Shown one piece after another: positions 32,039 through 43,474 of a stretch of DNA of 64,000 bases. Source of the DNA: Calamus simplicifolius (lineage: Eukaryota; Streptophyta; Magnoliopsida; Arecales; Arecaceae); NCBI GenBank assembly GCA_900491605.1, contig UESW01001870.1:58686-122685 (forward strand), read 5' to 3'. Below the pieces are notes generated by a model, which was not told the origin of the DNA, searched no databases, and worked only from the letters and a program-made list of their open reading frames with translations. Each line of letters begins with the position of its first letter. Position 1 is the stretch's first letter. Made by a program: the position numbers and the translations under genes.

Positions 32039-32418
32039 CTATAATAACGACAGAGTGGTCACATTGTACCTCAACTCCAATTCCTGCAGGTGCTTCTTCT
32101 TGACCTCGATTTGATTGGCAAGAATTGCCACAATCTTGCCAGTCTCCTTGGACTCTTCCTTAACAACATCTGAAATCGTCCTCAGTTCCCCATGCCTCTG
32201 AAGATGATGCCCGACAATGTTCTCGGCATTATAGTCATCATCCCGGGCAATCCAGCCATAATACATCTCCGATCCATCATCGACCCTCTCATTCCAATCG
32301 TTCTTGCCATGATGACTCGCTTTGAAGTGGTTCTCGAAAGCCATGGCATCCTTGAACCCGCTCCAATCCTTGTTAAACCTCACAACTGCAGCTCCCCTCC
32401 CCTCAATTTGACAGATCC
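32039..32418 (-). pseudogene. XS-domain gene, 3' part only, cut by the Tekay LTR (copy 1)
   Basis: Encodes the second half of an XS domain (RGAAVVRFNKDWSGFKDAM, NDWNERVDDG, MYYGWIARDDDYN) and the start of a coiled coil (ILANQIEVKKKHLQELELRY), ending at the same stop as copy 2. XS proteins such as SGS3 and the FDM/IDN2 group bind double-stranded RNA in silencing. At 32418 (CAGATCC) the gypsy LTR begins and the zinc finger, first half of the XS domain and promoter are gone. Over these 380 bases copy 1 and copy 2 differ at three sites with no indel, two of them synonymous (the third is Gln/Glu). Confidence 0.85.
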
Positions 32419-34628
32419 TGTCATGCCCCAGTCCCAAATTTGAACTAGGATGACAACCCGCCGCATGCCAGGCATGCAAGGCATCTTGAACTTCATCACA
32501 TAATTCAATATAAAGCAAATTTCACATCCATGATTTATTACAAACCATAATTATCAGTCTTGGGCTATCTGCCCTACACACAAGCAAATCTAAACTAAAT
32601 CGATATAATAAAACTAAGTCTTCTTAATAGAAACTCCTTCTATCTCAACTATCCTGCTTCATTCCTGAGGCTCTAAAAAACATTATGAGAATTTTATGAG
32701 CTCACACTCAATAAGTAAGCCTAATATAATTTCAAATTTCATTTATCAGACTATCATCAGGTTCATGTCATCAGATCAATTAATTTGAAACTTAATTCAA
32801 TAACAATTACTAGAATATATGCGATGTAAACAAAATATTGTTTATACTGTCATTATTTTTCTTTATGTGTCCCACAGCCCTACAATACACATCATGTGTA
32901 TCACTCTTAAATATCCCCTAAGAGGAAGGGTCCTGGTACCAGTATATGTCATTGTCATGTGATAATCTATCATGTGATAATGTGATAATCTGTCATGTGA
33001 GAAACTGTCATGTGAGAATCTGTCATGTGATAATCTGTCATGTGAGAACCGCAGCGACACATAAAGTTTTACTGTCATTATCATAATTACATATAGTAAC
33101 AATATGATTTTGCAAAACATAATTATATTTAACTGTAATTTTACAGTTTACAAATTAAATAATTAATAAAATTATAATACTTGACTTACTTACCACAGTA
33201 CATGAATTTCACTTGATAACCCAGCTAATTGGACTCCTGGGAACCTACAGAATCATTTTTCATTATTAAATTTCTAAAATCTGAATTATAAAATAATTCT
33301 TAAACTCTACCCAAACCACTTCACGGGCCCAACTTTGGGCTTGAATATCTCTCAATGTATACACCCAAATAGGGAAATAAAATTATTCCTAGAAACTAGA
33401 ATCAATCCTGATTCGGGCCATATATTTACTTTACCATTCTCGGCCCGATACAGGGCCCAAAACACTGCTCAAATAGAGCTTCTGAACGGCCCAATAAGCC
33501 CAATTGAAGCAGTCCAGCCGGCCCAGCTTCCCCTTTTTTTTTATACCGTTGCTCCCCTGTTTCTAACGAAACAGGGAGCAGTTCACGCCGGCGGCCAGGG
33601 CCGCCGCCGGCCAAAATTAGGAGGCGGCCCGGCCACCGGCGGCCGAGCCAGAGCCGCCGCCGACCCTCCCTTTCCCTTATCTCTCTCCAATTTCAATCTA
33701 ATTACATCTTCTCTCTGTCTCATCGCGGTGGCTCGAAATCACGCCGGCGACCTTGCCGGCCCAATCCGGGGTGGTCCGGCCTCCGGTGGCCGGGCCAGAG
33801 CCGGCCACCGCCGTGGCCGGCCTCCCCTCTCTCTCTCTCTCCCTAATTTCTCTCTTCTCTCTCACTGTCTTCCGTGGCCAAGATTCACGTGGCCGGCCGG
33901 ACCTCCACCGGACGCACGCCGGCGCCGGTGGAGGTCTCCGACCAAGGCTCAGGCCCGGCGAAGCGGCGAGCACACCGCCGGGCCCGAACCAAGGATCGGA
34001 CCGGCGGTAGTTCTCCTCTGCTCTCTCTCTCTCTCCCTCCTCCGCTCTCTTCTTTCTCTCATTGTCCTCCGGCACCCCACCGGACGCCGCCCCCGGTGCC
34101 GGTGGGGTTGTCGGCCGGGGCTCAGGCCCGGCGAGGCGGCGGGCACGCCGCCGGGCCTGAACCAGTGCCGGCAGGAAGGGAAGGGAGCTGGGTTCTGTAA
34201 CCCGGCTCCTCCCTATTCTCCGTTGTTTTTTTTTTTAACTTTCTCTCTCAATCCTTCTCTCTCCCATGCATGGACAGGGGACTTACCAGAGGCAGGCGCG
34301 CTGGGGAAGAAACGTCCGCACGAGAGATGATGAGAAGGGGGCGTCCACGTATGATGGGAAGGAGGGTTCCACATTATCTTTTATAGGCATTGCAGAGTCC
34401 CCAAATCAAGGGACTCTGTAATTAGATATACCTCTAGAGTCTATCATCTGAGTGATAACTCTCACGAGCAATTAAGATATACTTGGAATTCAAATATCTA
34501 GAGTCTATCATCTGATCTCGTGATAACTCTCACGAGCAATTAAGATATACTGGAATTTAAATATCTAGAGTCTATCATCTGATCTCGTGATAACTCTCAC
34601 GAGCAGTTGAGAAATCTAGGGGATTACA
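32419..34628 (-). repeat. Tekay-like element 3' LTR
   Basis: 2210 bp and highly similar to the 5' LTR 38200-40393, with scattered small indels. Contains a 15-16 bp tandem repeat (32947-33049) and a GGCC-rich, CT-rich block at 33590-34160. Long plus-strand frames here (for example 33335-34330) have no homologue and are shadows. Confidence 0.9.
32947..33049. repeat. Tandem ATCTGTCATGTGATA repeat in 3' LTR
   Basis: About six units of 15-16 bp (variants with GTGAGAA). The 5' LTR has a similar cluster at 38710-38813 with a different order. Confidence 0.88.
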
Positions 34629-34754
34629 TTCTCCCCTCCTTAAAAATTTTGGCCTCGAAATTGATAACTTTTATTAGAGAAAATTAAAGGTCCAAATTTC
34701 TGTCCCAAGGACTAACAATCAACTAAAGCTAACAGTTTTCAATCATTAACTATT
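34629..34754 (-). other. Polypurine tract and 3' untranslated part of the Tekay-like element
   Basis: Read on the minus strand, AAGGAGGGGAGAA abuts the LTR start TGTAATCCCC. The rest separates the integrase stop from the tract. The same sequence recurs at 40394-40530. Confidence 0.75.
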
Positions 34755-35935
34755 TTAAGATACAAATAGTCGTGGATACTTTTCTTTCATTTCTTCCTCC
34801 AGTTCCCAAGTAGCCTCCCTTTCAGAATGATTATTCCATTGCACCTTGACATAGGGAATGGTACGCCGTCTTAGAACCTGATCTTTGCGGTCTACGATAC
34901 GCAAAGGATGCTCCTCATATGATAAATCTTTCCTCAACTGTATAGGCTCATACGCTATGACATGGCTGGGGTCAGAGATATACTTCCTCAGCATAGATAC
35001 ATGAAAAACATTGTGTACCCCAGATAGAATCGGAGGCAGTGCCAGGCTGTAAGCAACCTCTCCAACTCTGCTCAAGATCTCAAAAGGTCCAATATAACGT
35101 GGACTCAGCTTTCCTTTAATCCCAAATCTCATCACATCTTTGGTTGGTGATACCCTTAAGAAGACATGATCCCCAACCTGGAATTCCAATTCCCTTCTTC
35201 TGACATCAGCATAGCTCTTTTGCCTGCTCTGAGCTGTACGAAGACGCTCCCTGATCAAATGCACCTTATCTACTGTTTGCTGAATCAGCTCAGGGCCTAG
35301 CAATTTCCTTTCCCCCACGTCATCCCAACATATAGGAGATCTGCACCTCCTACCATACAGAGCTTCAAATGGAGCCATCTGGATGCTGGCTTGGTAACTA
35401 TTATTATATGCAAACTCCACCAAAGGTAAGTGGTTATCCCAAGCTCCACCCAAGTCCATCACACAGGCTCGCAACATGTCCTCCAGAATCTGTATGGTCC
35501 TCTCTGATTGTCCATCTGACTGGGGATGATAGGCAGTACTGAAGTTTAGTTTGGTTCCCATAGCCTTATGAAGACTCTTCCAAAACTGGGACACAAACCT
35601 GGTATCTCTATCTGATACAATAGATACCGGAACACCATGGAGTCTCACGATCTGCTCAATATACAAATTAGCCAATCTTTCACTAGAGACCCCAACTCTG
35701 AAAGGTAGGAAATGAGCTGATTTTGTTAGTCTGTCCACAATGACCCAAACTGCATCGTTGCTCTTAGGAGTTTTGGGCAGACCAGTCACAAAGTCCATTG
35801 TAATCTTTTCCCATTTCCACTGTGGAATCATCAGAGACTGAAGAGGTCCCGCAGGCCTTTGATGCTCGGCTTTCACTTGCTGACACACCAAGCACTTGGC
35901 CACATACTGAGCAATCTCCTCTTCATGCCTTTCCA
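34755..35935 (-). pseudogene. pol: Tekay-like integrase core and chromodomain
   Basis: An open frame of about 390 codons. It starts within the zinc finger (CLVCQQVKAEHQRP), then core motifs MDFVTGLPKT, VSDRDTRFVSQFW and HPQSDGQSERTI carrying the D, D and E residues. It continues with a GPF-type segment (PRYIGPFEILSRVG) and a chromodomain-like end (VKVQWNNHSEREATWELEEE). The chromodomain is thought to steer insertion to heterochromatin. It is joined to the upstream frame by a one-base shift near 35930 and is otherwise intact. Confidence 0.88.
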
Positions 35936-37754
35936 CCAAAAATTTTCCTTTAAGTCTCTGTACATCTTAGTGCCACCTGGATGCACAGTATAGGGAGAGT
36001 AGTGAGCCTCTTTCAAAATTTCAGCCTTTAGCTCTTCACTGTTTGGCACACAAAGTCTCCCTTCAAATTTCAGGGATCCATCTTCCATTATATAAAATTC
36101 ATTCTGAACTCCTGACTGTACCACTTCTTTAATCCTTTGTAGATCTGGATCTTCCATCTGGGAGGACTTGATTCTGTCAACTAAGGTCGGCTGGAGTACA
36201 AGTGCTGCAACAAGTCCATCAGACTGCTGTACTCTCAGACCAACCTCCCACTTCTCCAGATCTCTCAATACGTGAGGCTGGGAGGTAATCATAGCAGCTA
36301 ACTCAGAAGAGGATTTTCTGCTCAAGGCATCAGCTACTACATTGGCCTTCCCAGGATGATACTGTAGATTCAGGTCATAATCCTTCAATAGTTCCAACCA
36401 CCTCCTCTGCCTTAAATTTAGCTCTTCTGTGTGAAGATGTATTTTAGACTCTTATGATCTGTATACACATCACATGACACTCCATATAGATAATGCCGCC
36501 AAATCTTCAGAGCAAAAACCACAGCAGCCAATTCCAGGTCATGAGTAGGATAATTCTGCTCATAAGGTTTCAGTTGTCTGGAGGCATAAGCTATCACTCT
36601 TTCATTCTGCATCAAAACACATCCCAATCCTTTTCGAGAGGCATCAGTGTATATAGTAAAACCTTCAGATCCCGTTGGAAGAACAAGAATGGGAGCTGAC
36701 ACCAGGCGCTGCTTTAACTCCTGGAAACTTTCCTCACACTCACTGTCCAGTCAAACTTCACTCGCTTTTGGGTTAAGCGAGTTAGGGGTAGAGCAATGCG
36801 AGAAAAATTCTCCACAAATTTTTGTAATACCCGGCTAATCCCAAGAAGCTTCTGACTTCTGCCACATTGGAAGGTCGGCTCCAGTTAGTGATAGCTTCAA
36901 TCTTTTTGGGTCCACAGATACACCATCTTTAGAGATTATATGACCCAAGAAAGATACTTGATCCAACCAAAATTCACACTTCTGCAGCTTGGCATAAAGC
37001 TTCTTCTCTCGAAGAATCTGTAGCACGATCTCAGGTGGTCCTCATGCTCCTTATGGCTCTTGGAATATATCAGAATATCATCAATGAAAACCACCACAAA
37101 CTGATCCAGATATGGTTTAAAAATTCTATTCATCAAGTCCATGAATGCTGCTGGGGCATTAGTTAACCCAAACGGCATCACCAAGAACTCATAGTGGCCA
37201 TATCTGGTTCTAAATGCTGTCTTTGGTACATCCCCTTCTTTGACTTTAAGCTGATGGTACCCGGACCTAAGATCAATCTTTGAGAATATCCGGGCTCCTT
37301 GAAGTTGATCAAACAAGTCGTCAATCCTTGGCAGAGGATACTTATTTCGCACTGTTACTTTATTGATTCCCCGGTAATCAATGCAGAGTCGAAGACTGCC
37401 ATCCTTCTTCTTAACAAATAGAACTGGAGCACCCTAAGAAGAAGCACTGGGTCTAATAAATCCTCGATCTAGGAGCTCTTGTAGTTGATTCTTCAGTTCT
37501 TTTAGCTCAGCCGGGGCCATACGGTAAGGGGCCTTTGATATAGGCCCAGTTCCAGGAACTAGATCAATAGAGAACTCGACTTCTCGATCAGGAGGTAAAT
37601 TAGTCAAATCCTCAGGGAAGACATCTGGGAATTCTCGAGCTATGGGAATATCCTCCAACTTGGTCTCTTCTTGCTGAAGGTCCTTGACTACAGCAAGAAA
37701 TCCTTGACCACCACTCATCAAATACTTTCCAGCTTGCATTACTGATATGAACAT
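35873..37754 (-). pseudogene. pol: Tekay-like reverse transcriptase and RNase H (several breaks)
   Basis: The segments, in coding order, are: the reverse-transcriptase leader (DIPIAREFPDVFPEDL, SKAPYRMAPAELKEL) down to 37434; a nonsense codon where relatives have PWGAPV (TAG near 37435-37438); the core with SKIDLRSGYHQLKV, MPFGLTNAPAAFMDLM and FIDD in place of YVDD; a frameshift near 37020; RNase H with YTDASRKGLGCVLMQ and DHKSLKYIFTQ; another shift near 36410; then the linker (YHPGKANVVADALSR) and integrase zinc finger start. At least four lesions show it is dead. Confidence 0.85.
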
Positions 37755-38179
37755 CTGAGGCTAGGTGTTTCTGACCACCAATAAAACTAACTCAGGCTGA
37801 GCGGACTAAGCCTGTAGAATCTGGTGCTGCAAGTCCCGTATCGACTGTGCCATACCCGAGAGAACCTGAAGCATCTCGGTCTGGAGTTGCTGCTGATCAG
37901 TCCCAACTGAATTGGCAGGGGCAGCAGCTCCGGTGGCTTCTAAACCTCCCGGTTGGCAAGCATTACCAACCTGGAACTCTCATCATTTTGTCGACTTCTA
38001 GTGCGACTTGCCATTCTTATTTCCTGATAAATTAGTTGTAATTAATATCACTGTAACATTAATTGTTAGGCTTTCAAAGCATAATTTCTGAGATTCCTTT
38101 AAATTTATAATTTGTCTCTATGTCACTCTAGTGTTTTGCCTAAAGTGTCATCATGTATATGTCCCTAATGTCATAACCA
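37755..38179 (-). pseudogene. gag: Tekay-like gag start and deletion junction
   Basis: ATG at 38014 (minus) opens MASRTRSRQNDESSRLVM, the beginning of Gag, and stops after about 24 codons. A second frame carries QQQLQTEMLQVLSGMAQSIR, a typical early Gag coiled coil. The capsid core, zinc knuckle and protease, normally about 1.5-2 kb, are missing. The sequence passes directly to the reverse-transcriptase leader near 37754, which points to one internal deletion. Confidence 0.7.
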
Positions 38180-38193
38180 GGCTCTGATACCAC
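38180..38193 (-). other. Primer-binding site (initiator Met tRNA)
   Basis: On the minus strand TGGTATCAGAGCC, the standard complement of the initiator methionine tRNA 3' end, seven bases from the LTR boundary at 38200. Confidence 0.92.
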
Positions 38194-38199
38194 TAAAGC

Positions 38200-40393
38200 T
38201 GTCACGCCCCAGTCCCAAAATTTGAACTAGGATGACAACCCGCCGCATGCCAGGCATGCAAGGCGTCTTGAACTTCATCACATAATTAATATAAAGCAAA
38301 TTTCACATCCATGATTTATTACAAACCATAATTATCAGTCTTGGGCTATCTGCCCTACACACAAGCAAATCTGAACTAAATCAATATAATAAAACTAAGT
38401 CTTCTTAATAGAAACTCCTTCTATCTCAATTATCCTCTTCATTCCTGAGGCTCTGAAAAACATTATGAGAATTTTATGAGCTCACACTCAATAAGTAAGC
38501 CTAATATAATTTCAAATTTCATTTATCAGACTATCATCAGGTTCATGTCATCAGATCAATTAATTTGAAACTTAATTCAATAATAATTACTAAATATATG
38601 CGATGTTTATACTGTCATTATTTTTCTTTATGTGTCCCACGGCCCTACAATACACATCATGTGTATCACTCTTAAATATCCCCTAAGAGGAAGGGTCCTG
38701 GTACCAGTATCTGTCATCTGTCATGTGATAATCTGTCATGTGATAATGTGATAATCTGTCATGTGAGAATCTGTCATGTGAATCTATCATGTGATAATCT
38801 GTCATGTGAGAACCGCGGCGACACATAAAGTTTTACTGTCATTATCATAATTATCATAGTAACAATATGATTTTGCCAAAACATAATTACATTTAACTGT
38901 AATTTCATAGTTTACAAATTAAATAATTAATAAAATTATAATACTTGACTTACTTACCATAGTACATGAATTTCACTTGATAACCCAGCTAATTGGACTC
39001 CTGGGAACCTACAGAATCATTTTTCATTATTAAATTTCTAAAATCTGAATTATAAAATAATTCTTAAACTCTACCCAAACCACTTCACGGGCCCAACTTT
39101 GGGCTTGAATATCTCTCAATGTATACACCCAAATAGGGAAATAAAATTATCCCCAGAAACTAGAATCAATCCTGATTCGGGCCATATATTTACTTTGCCA
39201 TTCTCGGCCCGATACAGGGCCCAAAATGCTGCTCAAATAGAGCTTCTGAACCGGCCCAATAAGCCCAGATTGAAGCAGTCCAGCCGGCCCAGCTTCCCCC
39301 TTTTTTTTATATGTTGCTCCCCTGTTTCTAACGAAACAGGGAGCTGTTCACGCCGGCGGCCAGGCCACCGCCAGCCAAAATTAGGAGGCGGCCGGCCACC
39401 GGCGGCCGAGCCAGAGCCGGCCGCCGCCGGCCGACCCTCCCTTTCCCTTATCTCTCTCCAATTTCAATCTAATTACATCTTCTCTCTGTCTCATCGCGGC
39501 GGCTCGAAATCACGCCAGCAACCTTGCCGGCCCAATCCGGGGCGGTCCGCCTCCGGTGGCCGGGCCAGAGCCGGCCACCACCGTGGCCGGCCTTCCTCTC
39601 TCTCTCTCCCCTAATTTCTCTCTTCTCTCTCACTGTCTTCCGTGGCCAAGATTCACGTCGGCGGCACGGCCGCCACCACGGCCAGCCGGACCTCCACCGG
39701 ACGCACCCCGGCGCCGGTGGAGGTCTCCGACCAAGGCTCAGGCCCGGCGAAGCGGTGAGCACACCGCCGGGCCCGAACCAAGGATCGGACCGGCGGTAGT
39801 TCTCCTCCGCTCTCTTCTCTCTCTCCTCCTCCGCTCTCTCTCATTGTCCTCCGGCACCCCACCGGACGCCGCCCCCGGTGCCGGTGGGGTTGTCGGCCGG
39901 GGCTCAGGCCCGGCGAGGCGGCGGGCACGCCGCCGGCCTGAACCAGTCGGCACACAGTGGAAGGGAAGGGAGCTGGGTTCTGTAACCCGGCTCCTCCCTG
40001 TTCTCCGTTTTTTTTTTTTTTCTTTCTCTCTCAATCCTTCTCTCTCCCATGCATGGACGGGGGACTTACCAGAGGCAGGCGCGCTGGGGAAGAAACGTCC
40101 GCACGAGGAGATGATGAGAAGGGGCATCCACGTATGATGGGAAGGAGGGTTCCACATTATCTTTTATAGGCATTGCAGAGTCCCCAAATCAAGGGACTCT
40201 GTAATTAGATATACTTGATATTCAAATTTCTAGAGTCTATCATCTGATCTCGTGATAACTCTAATTAAGATATACTTGAAATTCAAATATCTAGAGTCTA
40301 TCTGATCTCGTGATAACTCTCAAAGATATCTAGAGTCTATCATCTGATCTCGTGATAACTCTCACGAGCAGTTGAGAAATCTAGGGGATTACA
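38200..40393 (-). repeat. Tekay-like 5' LTR, shared with a second truncated element
   Basis: 2194 bp, TGTCACGCCCC to GGGGATTACA. On its left is a primer site; on its right is a polypurine tract with the end of another pol. It therefore serves as 5' LTR of 32419-40393 and 3' LTR of the partial copy at 40394-40850. Confidence 0.9.
38710..38813. repeat. Tandem ATCTGTCATGTGATA repeat in 5' LTR
   Basis: Equivalent to 32947-33049 with units rearranged. Confidence 0.88.
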
Positions 40394-40850
40394 TTCTCCT
40401 CTCCTTACAAAAATTTTGGCCTCGAAATTGATAACTTTTATTAGAGAAAATTAAAGGTCCAAATTTCTGTCCCAAGAACTAACAATCAACTAAAGCTAAC
40501 AGTTTTCAATCATTAACTATTTTAAGATACAAATTATCGTGGATACTTTTCTTTCATTTCTTCCTTCAGTTCCCAAGTAGCCTTCCTTTCAGAATGATTA
40601 TTCCATTGCACCTTGACATAGGGAATGGTACGCCATCTTAGAACCTGATCTTTGCGGTCTACGATACGCAAAGGATGCTCCTCATATGATAAATCTTTTC
40701 TCAACTGTATAGGCTCATATGCTATGACATGGCTGGGGTCAGATGTATACTTCCTCAGCATAGATACATAAAAAATATGTGTACCCCAGATAGAATCGAA
40801 GGCAGTGCCAAGCTGTAAGCAACCTCTCCGACTCTACTCAAGATCTCAAA
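40394..40850 (-). pseudogene. pol: Second Tekay-like internal region, only the integrase C-terminus
   Basis: Repeats 34629-35085: polypurine tract, 3' untranslated part, then the chromodomain region (frame 40761-40534 with MLRKYTSDPSHVIAYEPIQL and VKVQWNNHSERKATWEL). It is cut at about 40850 inside agatctcaaaa, where it meets an A-run of the unit spacer. The missing rest and its own 5' LTR are not in the window. The arrangement looks like recombination between two elements, or a tandem insertion followed by deletion. Confidence 0.85.
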
Positions 40851-41462
40851 AAAAAAATTTAAGGCATGCTAGTTAAAAAGTTATGATGCTTTAATTATAA
40901 AAATATAATGTTTATTTAAAAAATATTAAAATAATTTTATATTATTTTAATTAAGAATTAAGAATTATAATATTATAATTATAAAATTATGATATTTATT
41001 TAAAAAATTAAAAAATTATATATTTGAATTATAAATTTATGATTTGTAATCATAAAATTATGATATTTATTCAAAAAATATATGTTGCAAGAAAAAAAAT
41101 TTAAATGAATAATGTGTAATTTGTTATCCTATTCTATCTTATCATGTTAAGTAATGTAAAGTTTATATAAATAGAGAACTTGTTGCATTAAAGATGATGT
41201 ACAAACTTTATTTATTTATTTATTTATAACTATCTATTTGTATCTTACGCTTTCTTTATTAACCCTCAGCTTACCGATACGGTAACAAAATCCGAGCGCT
41301 TCGTGGTAATTTGGGAGGGGATAAAACTTCGTAGCCTTCATTTATGGATCAGGGCTGCGTTATATTTGGGCCATTTTTAATAGAAAAAGACTAGGTGCAT
41401 CGTGTCCGATGCCTCACATACATATGATATCTATTAAAAAATATTAATATAGTTTTATAATA

Positions 41463-42180
41463 TTTCGAGAAAAAAAATTTACGACATGTTCTAAACTTAC
41501 AATACTGTAGTTGTAAAATTAAGACATTCGTTTAGAAAAAAAAATAATACTACATCTAAGCTAGTTATAAAATTACAATAAAAAATGTGTCTGTACATAT
41601 TTCAAAAAAAAAGCTTAACGAATATTAATGCACGTCATATTACGCAAAAAAACTTACAATCTTAGTTTTAAACTTACGACACCTTATAAAACTAAGGCAC
41701 CCATAAAAGCAAAAAAAACTTACACACCATAGTTTTAAACTTTATAAAATTACATACACAAATTTCAAAAAAAAAAAGCTTAACGGTATTAATGCACGTA
41801 TGACACTGACATCATAGTTATAAAATTAAGACCCATTAAAGAAAGCAAAAAAAACTTAATCCTAGTTTTAAACTTAACACTTGTTCTATATACAAATTCT
41901 ACAAAAAGCTGAACAGGTATTAATGCACGTCAGGCAGCTTTTTCAGCTTTTTTAAATGGGTGTCTTAATTTTAAAACTAGGGTGTCGTAAGTTTAAAACT
42001 AGGATGTTGTAATTTTTTTTGCTTTCTGAATATGTGTCTTAATTTTATAACTACGATGATGTAAGTTTAAAATGCGATATCCTTTTTTTTTTTTTTTTTT
42101 GCTTTCTAAACGGATGTCTTAACTTTATAACTAGGGTGTCGTAAGTTTAAAACTGAAGTATCGTAACTTTTTTCGTTGCG
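41463..42180. repeat. Foldback (inverted) repeat made of short units, U1
   Basis: The left arm (to about 41930) has units like AAACTTACGACACC and TAGTTATAAAATTAAGACA. The right arm (41955-42180) carries their reverse complements, GGTGTCGTAAGTTTAAAACT and TGTCTTAATTTTATAACTA, around a short centre near GCAGCTTTTTCAGCTTTTTT. Each arm itself contains several related units. It resembles a foldback or MITE-like element; no target duplication was identified. Confidence 0.6.
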
Positions 42181-42661
42181 GGTGGAAAACAGCCCCTTTG
42201 CCGGGAGATGGCAATCGGGCTGAGTCAGATGGATTAATCATCAACTTAAAACCATCCTATAAATTAAATAAATTAAACTTTCAAATCTAACATATTTAAT
42301 ATATATGAATGATGCATCATCTACTTAATCTATTCATTAATAATAAAAATATATAAATTTATTTAATTAATTTAAATGTAAATAAATTAGGTAAACAAGC
42401 TAAATTCAAGATAAGTTATTTAAATAGATTAAAGATATAAAGTTTAAAATTAATAAGTTTAAAATTAATTCACTTAATATAAATGGTAAGATAGATCGAT
42501 TTATATAATTCAAATTTAAATACATATATTATATATTGAATTTGAGCCAAATAAAAATAGATCTAATATCCCTGATAGCTCCAACAAAATCCTTCATGCA
42601 CCATTTATTTACATCCAATGTAAAAATAAAACAATATAAAATCTAATTTGATTTAACATTT

Positions 42662-42666
42662 ATTAG
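42662..42666. other. Empty Tat target site at the U1/U2 joint
   Basis: ATTAG occurs once, flanked by TTTAACATTT and GGTGTAAATCTGTAAAACAA. It corresponds to the occupied site at 623-627 and 13991-13995. Confidence 0.88.
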
Positions 42667-43474
42667 GGTGTAAATCTGTAAAACAATCTAGCGGCAGCTA
42701 TGGAAGATGGTTTGATATGCATTATGAAATCCGAATTAGAAAAATATAATCATTTTAATATATAAAAATTTTATTTAACTCTAAGTTTAATTTTTTCTTT
42801 GCATCAATTTTATAAAGTCAAGCCGATGCAATATACAAATTTTTCTTCAATTGCTCCTAATAAAAATAATTTAAAATTATATTTTATATTATATAATAAT
42901 GAATATATTATGAGATGATATAATAAGTAATTTGGCATGGGTGGATGATTTGCTATTTCTAAGTTGATGGCCGTGCTAAATTAGCTGTGGCATTACGACA
43001 CTACTTCAAAGGCCCACTGATGTTATAGTTACGAAGTGCAAGTATTTACATAAAATAATTATGTTGATAGCTATTAAAAATTTATCATTTAAGAAGCAAG
43101 AGTTCTTGTCCTGCAAATATATTTATCAACATGAGTTGCCAACTGTGAATGTAAATTATGGTTGTGGAATAACTTTTTCCATTCATGGCTATTGTTCTGT
43201 ATAAGGTATAATTCTTCTGCATCTTTCCTTGTTGAATTTATTATCTAAAGTCTTTTCATGGTGAGAATAAATAATATTTTATTCACATCATCTTCTCGAA
43301 GGTACTCAAGCATTTATCTAGGTACATAGAAATTAACTTAATTTTAAAAACCTTTTTTTTTTACGACGCAGATGTCTTCCAGATGGTGCATCCCTTAGTC
43401 AAAGGGGGAAAAAAATCCTTATACTCAAGGAAATAAATTTAGTATTTTTAAAATTAATTTAAGGATAGACCGCT
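42667..43474. repeat. Unit U2 AT-rich spacer, no gene
   Basis: Counterpart of 13996-14766 and 62419-63229. It keeps the phrase tatcaacatgagttgccaac (about 43125) that U1 lost. No coding or RNA feature was seen. Confidence 0.7.

Larger units (their letters stand above)
32419..40393 (-). mobile_element. Tekay-like chromovirus (Ty3/gypsy), gag/protease-deleted
   Basis: LTRs at 32419-34628 and 38200-40393 start TGTCATGCCC or TGTCACGCCC and end GGGGATTACA in plus orientation. Inside are a polypurine tract beside the left LTR, an initiator-Met primer site beside the right LTR, and a minus-strand pol of reverse transcriptase, RNase H and integrase with a C-terminal chromodomain. Long LTRs, this primer and a chromodomain fit the Tekay/Del group. 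Gag is reduced to about 24 codons and the protease is missing. The left flank cuts the XS gene. On the right the LTR is followed by a second partial internal region instead of the host gene, so no target duplication is seen. Confidence 0.88.
40851..42666. repeat. U1 right-end spacer with foldback repeat
   Basis: AT-rich DNA matching 60723-62418. It holds repeats of TTATAAAATTATGATATTTA (40900-41070), a TATATAAATAGAG motif near 41170 that might be an old LTR promoter, the foldback described separately, and the anchor ending in ATTAG at 42662-42666. No gene is seen. Confidence 0.7.

Noticed and set aside
33335..34330. 331-codon plus-strand frame in the Tekay-like LTR
   Set aside because: Lies inside an LTR, is Pro/Arg/Ser-rich from GGCC and CT runs, has no recognisable domain, and the other LTR splits it into shorter frames.
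41150..41300. Possible LTR with TATATAAATAGAG promoter
   Set aside because: A TATA-like motif and TTATTAACCC tail are suggestive, but no matching second LTR, primer site or termini were found.
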